Source: Clostridium_AW sp040797845
GTDB taxonomy: Bacteria; Bacillota; Clostridia; Clostridiales; Clostridiaceae
DNA: 64,000 bases
Assembly (NCBI GenBank): GCA_040797845.1
Contig: JBFNFA010000005.1
Coordinates: 186,001-250,000, forward strand
Direction: 5' to 3'
Shown: in pieces, positions 7,876 to 16,792 of the stretch
How the letters are laid out: every line of letters starts with the position of its first letter
Position numbering within the stretch: position 1 is the first letter of the stretch
Position numbers and translations under genes: made by a program
Notes under the pieces: generated by a model
Told to the model about the DNA's origin: nothing
The model's input: the letters and a program-made list of their open reading frames with translations, nothing else
The model's database searches: none

Positions 7876-8646
7876 ATGATGAAGAATATATTAAGTGTAG
7901 AAAAAATAGAAAAGTATTATGGTAATAAAGACAATGTAACAAAGGCTATAGATAATATCAGCTTTAAGGTAGATGAAGGTGAGTTTGTTGGCATAATGGG
8001 ACCTTCAGGAAGTGGTAAAACTACATTACTTAATTGTATATCAACTATTGATAATGTTACTACAGGGAAAATAATTATAAACAGTAGTGACATTACTAGG
8101 CTAAAATCAAAAGCCTTAGATAAGTTTAGACAAAATGAGTTAGGCTTTATATTTCAGGACTTTAACCTATTAGATACTCTTACAGCCTATGAAAATATTG
8201 CTTTAGCATTAACTATAAAAGGTGAGAAAAGCTCAAATATAGATTCAAAAATAAAAGAAGTAGCAAAGTATTTAGAAATTGGAGAGGTTTTAAATAAGTA
8301 TCCTTATCAAATGTCAGGAGGACAAAAACAAAGAGTTGCTTCTGCAAGAGCTATAGTAACAGATCCATCTTTAGTGCTTGCCGATGAACCAACAGGGGCG
8401 CTAGATTCTAAATCAGCTAGATTATTACTTGAAAGATTTGAAAGTTTAAATAAGGATTTAAAGGCAACAATACTTATGGTTACTCATGATGCCTTTACAG
8501 CTAGCTATGCCCATAGAATCCTTTTTATTAAAGATGGTAAAATATTTAGTGAGTTAGTTAGAGGTAATGATTCTAGAAAAGAGTTCTTTAATAAAATTAT
8601 AGAAGTTATAACTCTTCTTGGAGGTGACGATAATAATGTATTCTAA
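7876..8646 (+). CDS. BceA-type ABC transporter ATPase
   Basis: 256 residues, complete ATPase: Walker A GPSGSGKTT (about 42), Q-loop FIFQDFN, signature MSGGQKQR (about 147), Walker B LVLADEPTGALD, H-loop MVTHD. The LDSKSA and FIFQDFNLLD forms are typical of the MacB/Bce class. AAGGAG precedes the ATG. It overlaps the permease start by 11 bases. With the FtsX permease it should sense and remove cell-wall-active peptides such as bacitracin-like compounds (family knowledge; substrate not known). Confidence 0.92.
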   Translation: MMKNILSVEKIEKYYGNKDNVTKAIDNISFKVDEGEFVGIMGPSGSGKTTLLNCISTIDNVTTGKIIINSSDITRLKSKALDKFRQNELGFIFQDFNLLDTLTAYENIALALTIKGEKSSNIDSKIKEVAKYLEIGEVLNKYPYQMSGGQKQRVASARAIVTDPSLVLADEPTGALDSKSARLLLERFESLNKDLKATILMVTHDAFTASYAHRILFIKDGKIFSELVRGNDSRKEFFNKIIEVITLLGGDDNNVF

Positions 8647-10615
8647 GATTGCGGTAGGTAATGTAAAAAAGAGCTTTAAGGATTATGCTATATATTTTTT
8701 AACGCTAACCTTAGCTGTTTGCATATTTTACAGCTTTAACTCAATAGAATCCCAACAGGCTCTTAAGGATGTGAATTATGCATCCTCTATAAATTTTCTA
8801 AATAGAGTTATGGGTTATATGTCAGTATTTGTATCTATAATATTAGGAAGTCTCATATTATATGCAAATAATTTCTTGATAAAAAAGCGTAAAAAAGAAT
8901 TAGGAATTTACATGTGTTTAGGTATGGGGAAAAAAACAATATCTCAAATATTGGTTACAGAGACATTAATTGTTGGAGCTGTATCTTTAATTAGTGGACT
9001 TGCACTAGGGATTGCAACATCCCAGGGGTTGTCGGTCTTTACCTTAAAGTTATTTGATGTACCTATGAATGAGTATCAATTCGTAGTTTCAGCTTCTGCT
9101 GCAGTAAAGACTATAATGTATTTTGGATTAATGTTTTTAGTTGTTATGGGATTTAATGTATTTGTTACTTCTAAATACAAGATAATTGATTTACTAACAG
9201 CAGGTAGAAAAAATGAAAATGTAAAATTTAAAAATCCTATTATATATTTATTAACATTTGTTTTATGTGTAATAACACTTGGATATGCATATAAAACAAT
9301 AATAAAGATAGGTTTAGATTTTAATAATCCTATGTTTCCGGTATGTATAATTCTTGGAATATTAGGTACAGTGTTATTTTTCTTTAGTTTATCTGGATTT
9401 ATATTATATGTAGTAAAGAAAAATAAAAAAATATATTTTAAAGATTTAAATATATTCATAGTAAAACAAATAAATAGTAAGGTTAATACAAATTTCTTAT
9501 CCATGTCTTTAATTTGTTTAATGCTATTTCTTACAATAGTGATATTATCTAGCGGGATAAGTCTTAAACAAGGAATTGAATCAGGACTTAAGCAATCAAC
9601 TCCTTTTGATGCTAGTGTAATATTAAATAATGAAGGTGAAAACTACAATTTAGAAGATGTATTAAAAAAGCTAAATTTTAAAATGAGTAAAAATGAAAAA
9701 TATGAATTTTACAATGTATATGATGCAGATATAAAAATTGGTGATTTGATAAAAACTGTAGATAAACGTCTTCAAAATCTTAATGTAGAGTTTGTTAAGA
9801 TATCTGATTATAATAAAATTCTGAAATTAAAGGGTGAAAAGGAAGTAAGTTTAAATAAGGATGAGGTTTTACTTTCCTCAGGTCTTGCTCTAACAGCTGA
9901 TCCAATTAATGAAAAGCTGAAAAACAGCAATAAGCTTAACATTAAAGGAAATGAATACCTGGTAAAAAATGATAAAGTAGTAAAAGAAGACCTTCACACT
10001 ACTTCTGGTATATCAGAAAATTTATTTACAGTAATTATAAATGATGAATTTCTATCAGGCTGCAAAATTGATAGTTCAATACTTAATGTAAATTATTTAG
10101 ATAATAACAGAGAAGAAAATAATAAAAAATATGGAGAAGTTTCAAGTCTAAATTATGAAGCTGGATATACGCCGGGAAGTACCATGCATAGTAATTTAAA
10201 GGATAAAGTTTCAGCAGAGATTAAGGGAGATACAACTATAATATTGTTTATCGGAATATATCTAGGGATAGTGTTCTTAATAACAAGTATGGCAGTACTG
10301 GCTCTTCAACAATTGTCAGAAGCAAATGACAGTATAGAAAGATATCAAGCTATAAAGAGAATTGGTGCAAATGAAAAAATGATAAACAAAACAATTTTCA
10401 TTCAAACTTTAATATATTTTAGTCTTCCAGTTATTCTTGCACTAATACACTCAGTGATTGGAATTAAGGTGACTAGTCAATTTGTAACCAAAATAACTAC
10501 AGACAGTATTCTCTTCCCAGCATTAATGACTGCTTCAATATTTATTGTAGTTTATTTAGGATATTTCTTTACAACATATGTAGGATATAAAAATATAGTG
10601 AAAAGTAATATTTAA
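8636..10615 (+). CDS. BceB-type FtsX-fold ABC permease
   Basis: 659 residues from ATG 8636, which has GGAGGTGA 5-12 bases upstream; a longer in-frame GTG at 8618 is unlikely. Ten hydrophobic segments: two FtsX core blocks with a large extracellular domain of about 200 residues (about 315-530) between helices 7 and 8. That insert is the hallmark of BceB permeases and binds the drug-target complex and the kinase. Partner of the ATPase at 7876 and the kinase at 11901. Confidence 0.92.
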   Translation: MYSKIAVGNVKKSFKDYAIYFLTLTLAVCIFYSFNSIESQQALKDVNYASSINFLNRVMGYMSVFVSIILGSLILYANNFLIKKRKKELGIYMCLGMGKKTISQILVTETLIVGAVSLISGLALGIATSQGLSVFTLKLFDVPMNEYQFVVSASAAVKTIMYFGLMFLVVMGFNVFVTSKYKIIDLLTAGRKNENVKFKNPIIYLLTFVLCVITLGYAYKTIIKIGLDFNNPMFPVCIILGILGTVLFFFSLSGFILYVVKKNKKIYFKDLNIFIVKQINSKVNTNFLSMSLICLMLFLTIVILSSGISLKQGIESGLKQSTPFDASVILNNEGENYNLEDVLKKLNFKMSKNEKYEFYNVYDADIKIGDLIKTVDKRLQNLNVEFVKISDYNKILKLKGEKEVSLNKDEVLLSSGLALTADPINEKLKNSNKLNIKGNEYLVKNDKVVKEDLHTTSGISENLFTVIINDEFLSGCKIDSSILNVNYLDNNREENNKKYGEVSSLNYEAGYTPGSTMHSNLKDKVSAEIKGDTTIILFIGIYLGIVFLITSMAVLALQQLSEANDSIERYQAIKRIGANEKMINKTIFIQTLIYFSLPVILALIHSVIGIKVTSQFVTKITTDSILFPALMTASIFIVVYLGYFFTTYVGYKNIVKSNI

Positions 10616-10706
10616 GCTTATAGTATAAGGCTGTTAAATTTCACTTTCTAAAGATGGATATGGTGAAATTGTATAAAATAAATTTAAAAAGAGAAAGGTG
10701 ATTATT

Positions 10707-11072
10707 ATGAAGAAAAAATTAATAATTTTAAGTATAGTGTTGTTAGCAATAGGAGGAACAATAGTAGGGGGACCGGCAATTTACAAGAAAATAAAGTATG
10801 AAGAATGTTACGTGAAGATAACAGAAGATGCTTTAAGCAATGAAAAGGATGCATTATGGAAATATAATTATAAATTAAATGCTTATGATAAAGATGGAAA
10901 ACAGGTTCCTGTGAAATTTGGGGCTAAAAAAGAGTTGAAACTAAATTCATATCTTCGTGTTGATGTTCATAAACCACTAAAAAATGATGAAAATGAAATA
11001 AACGGGTATGAAGAAGTAACAGAGGCAAAAGTACCTGAAAAAGTAAAAGAAAAGTTAGATGTTAAACAATAA
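10707..11072 (+). CDS. YxeA family (DUF1093) secreted protein
   Basis: 121 residues from ATG 10707 (GAAAGGTG just upstream); an in-frame GTG at 10698 is too close to the ribosome site. An N-terminal signal/anchor helix is followed by a small beta domain with the YxeA pattern (YYVKI-like, YNYKLNAYDKDGK, YLRVDVHKPL). YxeA genes commonly lie beside BceAB pumps in clostridia and bacilli. Function unproven. Confidence 0.8.
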   Translation: MKKKLIILSIVLLAIGGTIVGGPAIYKKIKYEECYVKITEDALSNEKDALWKYNYKLNAYDKDGKQVPVKFGAKKELKLNSYLRVDVHKPLKNDENEINGYEEVTEAKVPEKVKEKLDVKQ

Positions 11073-11078
11073 TCAATT

Positions 11079-11113
11079 TAAAGAGGTATTTACTGAGAAG
11101 TAGGTACCTCTTA
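11079..11113 (+). terminator. Hairpin after the yxeA-like gene
   Basis: AAGAGGTA and TACCTCTT pair. The T-run after it is poor, so termination may be partial. Confidence 0.4.
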
Positions 11114-11232
11114 GTTAACTTAAGATTCATTTTTTCTTAATGGGTTGACAGGGTATTATTTTATATAAAATAATGTTATAAAATATAAGGTATAATATAA
11201 TTTATAGTATATATCGAAGGGAGAAAATACAT

Positions 11233-11904
11233 ATGAAAAAAATTATTATTATTGAAGATGATGAAGTTATAAGAGAAGAATTGCAAAGCTTTCTAAAAAG
11301 ATATGGCTACGAAGTAAAAGCTCCTGAAGATTTTAATAATATAATACAATATGTTAATAGGGAGAATGCGGAACTTATATTACTAGATATTAATCTCCCT
11401 GTGTTTGATGGTTATTATATATGTAGAGAAATTCGCAAAACCTCAGAGGTTCCTATCATAATAGTTACAAGTAGAGCTAGTGAAGTAGATGAATTGATGA
11501 GCATGAATTTAGGTGCCGATGATTTTATAACAAAGCCTTATAATACAGAAATATTATTAGCAAGGATAACTAATATTATAAAAAGAACCTATGGAAGCTT
11601 AAAAACTAATAATATATTAAGCTACAGAGATTTTAATTTGAATCTTTCAAATGCAGCGGTTACTTATAAAGATAAAACATTAGAGTTAACTAAAAATGAA
11701 GTTAAGATACTTTCCTACTTAATAAACAATAAGGGCAATATTGTAAAAAGAGATGCATTTATGGAATACTTGTGGAAGTCGGATTATTTTGTAGATGATA
11801 GTACATTGACTGTTAATATTAATAGGTTAAGAAAAAAGCTTGAAGAGATAGGTATAGAGAATCCAATAGAAACAAGAAGAGGGTTAGGGTATATAATGCC
11901 ATGA
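11233..11904 (+). CDS. OmpR-family response regulator, BceR type
   Basis: 223 residues. Receiver domain 1-115 with acidic pair EDDE (9-12), phospho-acceptor Asp in LLDINLP (about 52), Thr/Ser in VTSRAS and Lys in TKPYN. Winged-helix domain about 130-223 ending in RGLGYIMP. A TTGACA at 11145-11150 lies upstream, but the -10 is not clear. The stop overlaps the kinase start (ATGA). It probably controls the pump operon through the box at 7777 and perhaps the tlpA-like gene through the box at 5368. Confidence 0.92.
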   Translation: MKKIIIIEDDEVIREELQSFLKRYGYEVKAPEDFNNIIQYVNRENAELILLDINLPVFDGYYICREIRKTSEVPIIIVTSRASEVDELMSMNLGADDFITKPYNTEILLARITNIIKRTYGSLKTNNILSYRDFNLNLSNAAVTYKDKTLELTKNEVKILSYLINNKGNIVKRDAFMEYLWKSDYFVDDSTLTVNINRLRKKLEEIGIENPIETRRGLGYIMP

Positions 11905-12923
11905 GTATAGGTGAATTTCTTAAAGATAAGACGGTAATAATATTATCTAACATGCTGATATTTATTGTATTAGCAGCAGTGATGGTTGTTATAAATGTAA
12001 GTTCAGTTATAATATTCTTCATGTTTTGCGTTTGGTTTTTACCATTAATCTCTTATATGGCTTTAGAATTTATAAAATGCAAAAAATATTATGATGAAAT
12101 TAACAGCATATTAGAAAATTTAAATAAAAAATATCTACTCCCAGAGGTAATAAAGGAATCAAATTTTATCCATGGGGAAAAGCTTAATGCTATACTTAAA
12201 GAAGTTAGTAGAGATATGCATGAAAATGTAAAATATTATAGGGATATGCAAACGGATTATAGAGAATATATAGAAACATGGGTGCATGAAATTAAGACAC
12301 CGATAGCTTCTACAAAGCTAATAATTGAAAATAATCAAAATGAAGTAACTAATAAAATAGACTCCCAAATGGATCGAATCGAAGGGTTTGTAGAACAGGT
12401 GCTGTATTATTCTCGAAGTAATAATGTCAGTAAAGACTATATTATAAAACCAATCAACCTTGATGATGTAGTAAGAAATGTAATTAAAAGAAATTATAGA
12501 GATTTTATTTATAAGAGAATAAAATTAGATATAAAAGATATTAATGAAATTGTGTATAGTGATGGGAAATGGGTTGAATTTATTATTAATCAGATAATAG
12601 GAAATTCAATAAAGTATTCAAGCAATAAAGAACCAATGATAAGTATATATTCAGTTAAGAAAGCTAATTCAGTAATGTTAACCATTGAGGATAATGGAGT
12701 AGGCATAATAGAGAAAGATGTAAATAGAGTTTTTGAAAAAGGATTTACTGGAGAGAATGGAAGGAAATTTAGCAAGAGTACAGGAATGGGATTGTATTTA
12801 TGTGAAAAGCTCTGTTCAAAGTTAGGCCTTAAAATTACTATTGAATCTGAGGTTAATAAAGGAACTAAAGTTACATTAGTATTTCCTTTATCAGGTATGG
12901 TAAACTTTGTAGATAATTTATGA
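11901..12923 (+). CDS. Intramembrane-sensing histidine kinase, BceS type
   Basis: 340 residues. Two N-terminal helices (about 10-60) are joined by almost no extracellular loop, the mark of intramembrane-sensing kinases that read the BceAB pump instead of the drug. H-box WVHEIKTPIAS near residue 130, N-box NQIIGNSIKYSS, G1 EDNGVGI and G2 STGMGLYL follow in order. Translationally coupled to the regulator. Confidence 0.92.
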   Translation: MSIGEFLKDKTVIILSNMLIFIVLAAVMVVINVSSVIIFFMFCVWFLPLISYMALEFIKCKKYYDEINSILENLNKKYLLPEVIKESNFIHGEKLNAILKEVSRDMHENVKYYRDMQTDYREYIETWVHEIKTPIASTKLIIENNQNEVTNKIDSQMDRIEGFVEQVLYYSRSNNVSKDYIIKPINLDDVVRNVIKRNYRDFIYKRIKLDIKDINEIVYSDGKWVEFIINQIIGNSIKYSSNKEPMISIYSVKKANSVMLTIEDNGVGIIEKDVNRVFEKGFTGENGRKFSKSTGMGLYLCEKLCSKLGLKITIESEVNKGTKVTLVFPLSGMVNFVDNL

Positions 12924-12978
12924 ATAGCATAGATTTAAGTATCAAATATTAGTTTAAAATATATATTATCGTAATGAT

Positions 12979-13015
12979 GACTCTTACCTTTTAAATAGGG
13001 TAAGAGTATTTTTAT
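12979..13015 (+). terminator. Terminator of the regulator-kinase operon
   Basis: ACTCTTACC pairs with GGGTAAGAGT, then ATTTTTATTTT. A near-identical terminator stands at 22261-22297. Confidence 0.8.
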
Positions 13016-13031
13016 TTTCAAGGAGGTAATT

Positions 13032-13478
13032 ATGATGATAGAAGTTAGTTATTTTAGGGAGCAAGAAAAGATAAGATTCTTGCCAAAAGAAACACAAGAA
13101 ATTATTCAAGGGATATTGCACATACTAGACATAGAATACGGAGCTGATAGAAACAAATATGAAGATGCTGGAGGTTATGTAGTAGTTGTAGAAAAAATAG
13201 AAGACTTTAAAGAAATAATGGATAAAGCATATATTGATTGTTCAGTAGTATATCCTGTAGATTCAATTTGTAGAATGAAAGATGAGCAAAGAAAAGAAAC
13301 AATTAGCAATATTATAAAGAATACTGTTAATAAAGTTTTTGTGGTGTCATGGACTGACAATTATGATTATAGTTGGCTAGATGAATTTGGTATAGATAGA
13401 ATTGCTGTTTTTGATGCAGAGGAAGGAGATGTTGTATATCATAACAGAGTATTAAGTCATATAAATGAATATAAATAA
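13032..13478 (+). CDS. Uncharacterised cytosolic protein, 148 residues
   Basis: A soluble mixed alpha/beta protein with no signal peptide or membrane segment and no motif that I recognise. Notable stretches are DAGGYVVVVEKIEDF (about 45-60) and a Trp/Tyr-rich VSWTDNYDYSWLDEF (about 110-125). AAGGAGG lies before the ATG pair, so the gene is surely translated. It stands alone between two terminators. Function unknown. Confidence 0.75.
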   Translation: MMIEVSYFREQEKIRFLPKETQEIIQGILHILDIEYGADRNKYEDAGGYVVVVEKIEDFKEIMDKAYIDCSVVYPVDSICRMKDEQRKETISNIIKNTVNKVFVVSWTDNYDYSWLDEFGIDRIAVFDAEEGDVVYHNRVLSHINEYK

Positions 13479-13495
13479 AAGCAACTAAGTTATGT

Positions 13496-13530
13496 AAGAA
13501 GGAAGTAAAATAGAAACCTTCTTGCTTTAA
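13496..13530 (+). terminator. Terminator after the 148-residue gene
   Basis: AAGAAGG and CCTTCTT pair around a 14-base loop, followed by GCTTTAACTTT. Confidence 0.5.
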
Positions 13531-13541
13531 CTTTATATGGG

Positions 13542-13596
13542 AAAACCTCACTTGCAAGTGATACGGAGAACTATATCATAAATAAGTGAGGTTTTT
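13542..13596. repeat. Structured hairpin repeat C, copy 2
   Basis: AAAACCTCACTT and AAGTGAGGTTTTT form the outer stem. The inner hairpin has an AGAA loop, and CATAAATAAG follows it. Same plan as 5094-5150. Confidence 0.7.
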
Positions 13597-13653
13597 CCTT
13601 TTTTATGAAAAGAAAATGATGGGATATTGAGATTATTATTAAGAGAGATTATA

Positions 13654-13767
13654 ATGGAAGTATATAGATTTATTGGAATTGCAATCTGGTTAGTGATATT
13701 TGGCATTACTAGGAATGTATTTTTTATTCAGCTAAATTCAGTTTATCGAATTGCTAAACTGGTTTAG
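13654..13767 (+). CDS. Possible 37-residue membrane peptide
   Basis: The frame encodes one strongly hydrophobic helix (about residues 5-26). The ribosome site is poor (AGAGAGATT) and no homologue is known to me, so it may be chance. It lies just ahead of another small membrane protein. Confidence 0.25.
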   Translation: MEVYRFIGIAIWLVIFGITRNVFFIQLNSVYRIAKLV

Positions 13768-13792
13768 AAATTTGAATTGATGAGGTAGATAT

Positions 13793-14056
13793 ATGGAAAT
13801 GAAACACATAATACAAATAATATTCACAGTTATAGTGGTGTGTACGATTATTGTTACTATAATAAAAGTAATGAAGAAAAACGATAAGGAAACGTATATT
13901 TCTGAAGGTATGATGCTCGGTTTTGTAATCGGTGCAATTTCTGGCTTTTATATAATGAATGCACTTATATGTACTCCTATCGGAATGTTTTTGGGTATTG
14001 AAATTGGAAAAAGCATAAAAAGAAATAGTAAAATCAATAAAGCTAAAAATCAATGA
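13793..14056 (+). CDS. Small two-helix membrane protein, 87 residues
   Basis: Helix one about 6-25, a charged loop KKNDKET, then a Gly-rich hydrophobic region about 40-75 with GFVIGAISGF and IGMFLGIEIGKSIK, and a basic tail. GAGGT precedes the ATG. The Gly-zipper-like second half recalls small glycine-zipper membrane proteins, but no family is assigned. A strong terminator follows. Confidence 0.6.
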   Translation: MEMKHIIQIIFTVIVVCTIIVTIIKVMKKNDKETYISEGMMLGFVIGAISGFYIMNALICTPIGMFLGIEIGKSIKRNSKINKAKNQ

Positions 14057-14083
14057 TAACTTAGTATAGTATATAACTAAGCA

Positions 14084-14120
14084 AGGCGGAGTGTCCATAG
14101 AGGATGCTCCGTCTATTTTT
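14084..14120 (+). terminator. Terminator after the small membrane protein gene
   Basis: GGCGGAGTGTCC and GGATGCTCCGTC form a long stem, followed by TATTTTTG. Confidence 0.85.
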
Positions 14121-14346
14121 GTATTGAGAAAAATTGGACTACCTACGATAAACTTTGATATAGCAATACAGAAGAAATAAGAAAGGGGGAATATAACAGA
14201 TAAAAATTAATATATACATTAATCTTATTAATATTACCTGTGCAAAAATATTGATAAAATTAATTTCAGAATTAAAATATTTAATAAAACTCTTTGCAAT
14301 TTACAAAAAAACCAGTAAACTATTATTAGAGATTGGAGGGTAATTT

Positions 14347-14709
14347 ATGTATAAACTATTAAGTCGTTGTCCAGTATGCTCTAATAAACTAAAAGCAATA
14401 AGATTAAGATGTAATAGTTGTAATACTGTTATAGATAATGAATTTGAATTATCTAAATTTGATTATTTAAATAATGAGCAATTATATTTTATAGAAACCT
14501 TTATAAGATGTAGGGGAAGTATAAAAGAAGTTGAAAGAGAGCTGGGCATTTCATATCCAACAGTTAGAGCAAAATTAGATGAGGTTATTGAAAATTTAGG
14601 CTATTCAGCAAAAGAAACTAAAGTTAAACAAGAGAGTAAGGATATTTTAGACGCTCTGGAAAACGGAGATATCTCAGTTGATGAAGCAATTAGTAAATTG
14701 AAAGATTAA
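14347..14709 (+). CDS. DUF2089 zinc-ribbon/HTH regulator
   Basis: 120 residues. A zinc ribbon CPVCSNKL...LRCNSC (residues 8-26) is followed by an HTH domain with RGSIKEVERELGISYPTVRAKLDEVI (about 60-85) and a C-terminal SHOCT-like helix (ALENGDISVDEAISKL). The family is DUF2089. GGAGGGTAATTT precedes the ATG. First gene of a three-gene operon with 17- and 10-base gaps. Likely an autoregulator; target unknown. Confidence 0.85.
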   Translation: MYKLLSRCPVCSNKLKAIRLRCNSCNTVIDNEFELSKFDYLNNEQLYFIETFIRCRGSIKEVERELGISYPTVRAKLDEVIENLGYSAKETKVKQESKDILDALENGDISVDEAISKLKD

Positions 14710-14726
14710 AATTAGGAGGGATTATT

Positions 14727-15116
14727 GTGAACGAAGAAATTATGATAGTATTAAAAATGGTTGAAGAAGGTAAGATTTCTGCTGATAAAGCAAAGGAAAT
14801 AATTGATGCTTTAGGAAATACATCAAAAAATACTGAAGCTATCACCCCTAAAAGATATGTGGATAAATTTTTAAGAATTAAAGTTTTAAGTCATGAAGGA
14901 GATAAGGTCAATGTACAGTTACCAGTTAAGGTAATTAAAGAAGTGATAAAGGTTACTGGTAAATTACCGATATCTACATCTATTAAAGGTATGGATGGAA
15001 TCGATATAGATGAACTAATGAATACTATAGCATCTTGTTTAGATAATGAGGTTATGGGAGAAATAGTAGATGTCTACTCCAGCGAAGGAGATACAGTTAA
15101 AATAGTTATAGAATAG
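14727..15116 (+). CDS. SHOCT-like domain protein
   Basis: 129 residues. The N-terminal 30 residues (IVLKMVEEGKISADKAKEII) form a SHOCT-like oligomerisation helix pair, matching the tail of the preceding DUF2089 protein. The rest is a beta-rich domain of unknown role. Start is GTG 14727 with AGGAGGG upstream. The shared short helix suggests that the two gene products bind each other. Confidence 0.7.
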   Translation: MNEEIMIVLKMVEEGKISADKAKEIIDALGNTSKNTEAITPKRYVDKFLRIKVLSHEGDKVNVQLPVKVIKEVIKVTGKLPISTSIKGMDGIDIDELMNTIASCLDNEVMGEIVDVYSSEGDTVKIVIE

Positions 15117-15126
15117 AGGTCTCTAA

Positions 15127-15354
15127 ATGATAGTTTCAATAAAAAGTGAAGGATTAAATTTAACTTTACCAGTGCCGTTATCTATGGGAAGTGTAATAAT
15201 AAGATGCATTCCCAAAAATCAGCTTAATAATCAGCAAAAAAAGATAGCTTTACAGCTTTTTAAAGCAGTAAAAGGTAGCTTAAAATGTTATAAGGGATTA
15301 AAAGTGGTAGAAGTTGTATCACAAAGCGGTGAACATATCACTATTACAATATAG
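15127..15354 (+). CDS. Small protein of the DUF2089 operon, 75 residues
   Basis: Mostly beta with two Cys (IRCIPKN and LKCYKG). The pattern VSIKSEGLNLTLPVPLSMG echoes the beta part of the preceding SHOCT-like protein (LRIKVLSHEGDKVNVQLPVKV), so the two may be paralogous domains. AGAGGTCTCTAA spaces it ten bases from the previous stop. No assigned function. Confidence 0.65.
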   Translation: MIVSIKSEGLNLTLPVPLSMGSVIIRCIPKNQLNNQQKKIALQLFKAVKGSLKCYKGLKVVEVVSQSGEHITITI

Positions 15355-15370
15355 TAGAAGGTATGTACAT

Positions 15371-15403
15371 TAAAAAAGGTTCTCAAAATGAACAACCTTT
15401 TAA
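15371..15403 (+). terminator. Terminator of the DUF2089 operon
   Basis: AAAAGGTT and AACCTTTT pair, followed by AATGAA; moderate. Confidence 0.6.
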
Positions 15404-15469
15404 TGAAGCTAATTATAAAAAATACTCATATTTTTAATAATAAAATACGATTAGATATATAGGAGTTTA

Positions 15470-15500
15470 TAGAATAGGTGAAAACCTATTCTATTTTTAA
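15470..15500 (+). terminator. Second, stronger terminator
   Basis: AGAATAGGT-GAAA-ACCTATTCT with a GAAA tetraloop, then ATTTTTAA. A second terminator 70 bases after the first suggests a separate transcript between them or a back-up stop. Confidence 0.75.
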
Positions 15501-15539
15501 TGTCTAGGAAATTATATAAGTTCCTTACCTTTAGATAGT

Positions 15540-15618
15540 GTGGATAGGATATTTGTATTGTGGTAATTTGGAGCGTAGTGAGGGTAGAAATAAAATAAGT
15601 AGCCTATCCACTTTTTTG
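15540..15618 (+). ncRNA. Candidate 80-nt RNA closed by a terminator stem
   Basis: GTGGATAGG (15540-15548) and CCTATCCAC (15603-15611) pair perfectly over 54 bases and the second arm runs into TTTTTT. The loop holds no coding frame. Either a long-loop terminator or a small RNA with its own terminator; no promoter is obvious. Confidence 0.35.
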
Positions 15619-15715
15619 GTATAATAATTATAGGACAAAAGAAAGCTTAAAAAGTCGGGATGTCAACCTTTGATGATGGTAAGATTAGATTAACGAATTG
15701 TAAGTGGGGGAAATT

Positions 15716-16573
15716 ATGGAATGGATTGAAAGTATTAGAGAAGCTATTTCTTATATTGAAGAGAATATTACTAAGGATTTATCCATGAAAGAAATTGCAG
15801 ATAGGGTAAATGTTTCTCCTTTTTATTTTCAAAAAGGATTTGGAATGTTATGTGGCTATTCCTTAAGTGAATACATTAAGAGAAGAAGACTTGCACTTGC
15901 CGGCAGTGAGGTTTTATCTACTAATGGAAAAATAATAGATATTGCAATAAAGTATGGATATGATTCTCCAGACAGCTTTACTAAAGCTTTTACAAGATTT
16001 CATGGAGTTACACCATATGCGGTTCGTAAAGAGGGTGCAATGATAAAATCCTTTGTTGCCCTTAAAATCAAATTTTCATTGGAAGGTGGATATATTATGG
16101 ATTATAAAATAGTTGAGAAGGATGCATTTAAGGTTGTAGGAGCATCTAAGAAATTTAAATATGATTCAGCATTTATGGAGGTACCTTCATTCTGGAATGA
16201 GCATATTTCACAAGGAAAGTTAAAGGATATATGCGGAATGTATGGTATTAACGTTGATGAGGAAATGGGTGGTAATGAATTTGAGTACCTTATTGCAGAT
16301 GATTATTCTAAAGAGAAAGAAGGTATGGAAGGATATATAGTTAAAACAATTCCTAAGTTTACTTGGGCTGTTTTCCCTTGTTATGGACCAGGCTCAGTAT
16401 CAATTCAAGAAACTAATAAGAAAATATTTTCAGAGTGGTTACCAAACTGTAGAGATTATGAGATTGCTGCAGGTTATAATATAGAAATGTATAGTGATCC
16501 AAGTGAGTATGAAAAGGGGATTTTAGATAAAAATTACTATAGCGAAGTTTGGATTCCAGTAAAGAAAAAATAG
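15716..16573 (+). CDS. AraC-family regulator with GyrI-like sensor domain
   Basis: 285 residues from ATG 15716; the in-frame GTG at 15704 is the ribosome site itself (GTGGGGGAA). Two HTH motifs in residues 1-110 (LSMKEIADRVNVSPFYFQKGFGM; IIDIAIKYGYDSPDSFTKAFTRFHGVTP). About 130-285 is a GyrI-like/AraC effector-binding domain with the typical end YSEVWIPVKKK. Such proteins bind drugs or lipophilic cations. It is monocistronic. Confidence 0.9.
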   Translation: MEWIESIREAISYIEENITKDLSMKEIADRVNVSPFYFQKGFGMLCGYSLSEYIKRRRLALAGSEVLSTNGKIIDIAIKYGYDSPDSFTKAFTRFHGVTPYAVRKEGAMIKSFVALKIKFSLEGGYIMDYKIVEKDAFKVVGASKKFKYDSAFMEVPSFWNEHISQGKLKDICGMYGINVDEEMGGNEFEYLIADDYSKEKEGMEGYIVKTIPKFTWAVFPCYGPGSVSIQETNKKIFSEWLPNCRDYEIAAGYNIEMYSDPSEYEKGILDKNYYSEVWIPVKKK

Positions 16574-16623
16574 GACTTAATTAAGATATTAGGCCTAGCC
16601 TAAGAAGTAAGATATGAAAATAT

Positions 16624-16668
16624 GAGGGTATTGAAAAAGTTTAAGTTTTCAGTACCCTCGTTTTTAAA
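16624..16668 (+). terminator. Terminator after the AraC-GyrI gene
   Basis: GAGGGTATTGAAAA pairs with TTTTCAGTACCCTC, followed by GTTTTTAA. Confidence 0.85.
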
Positions 16669-16792
16669 CAGGGGGCTTTTCAACAAACTGTTATTTTTTA
16701 TAAAAATATATAATTAAAAGTTGAGATTGAAATAATAGTATTTATATTGTATATGGGGAAATCTAAGTTGTAGAACATTGGAGGGATTCGAA

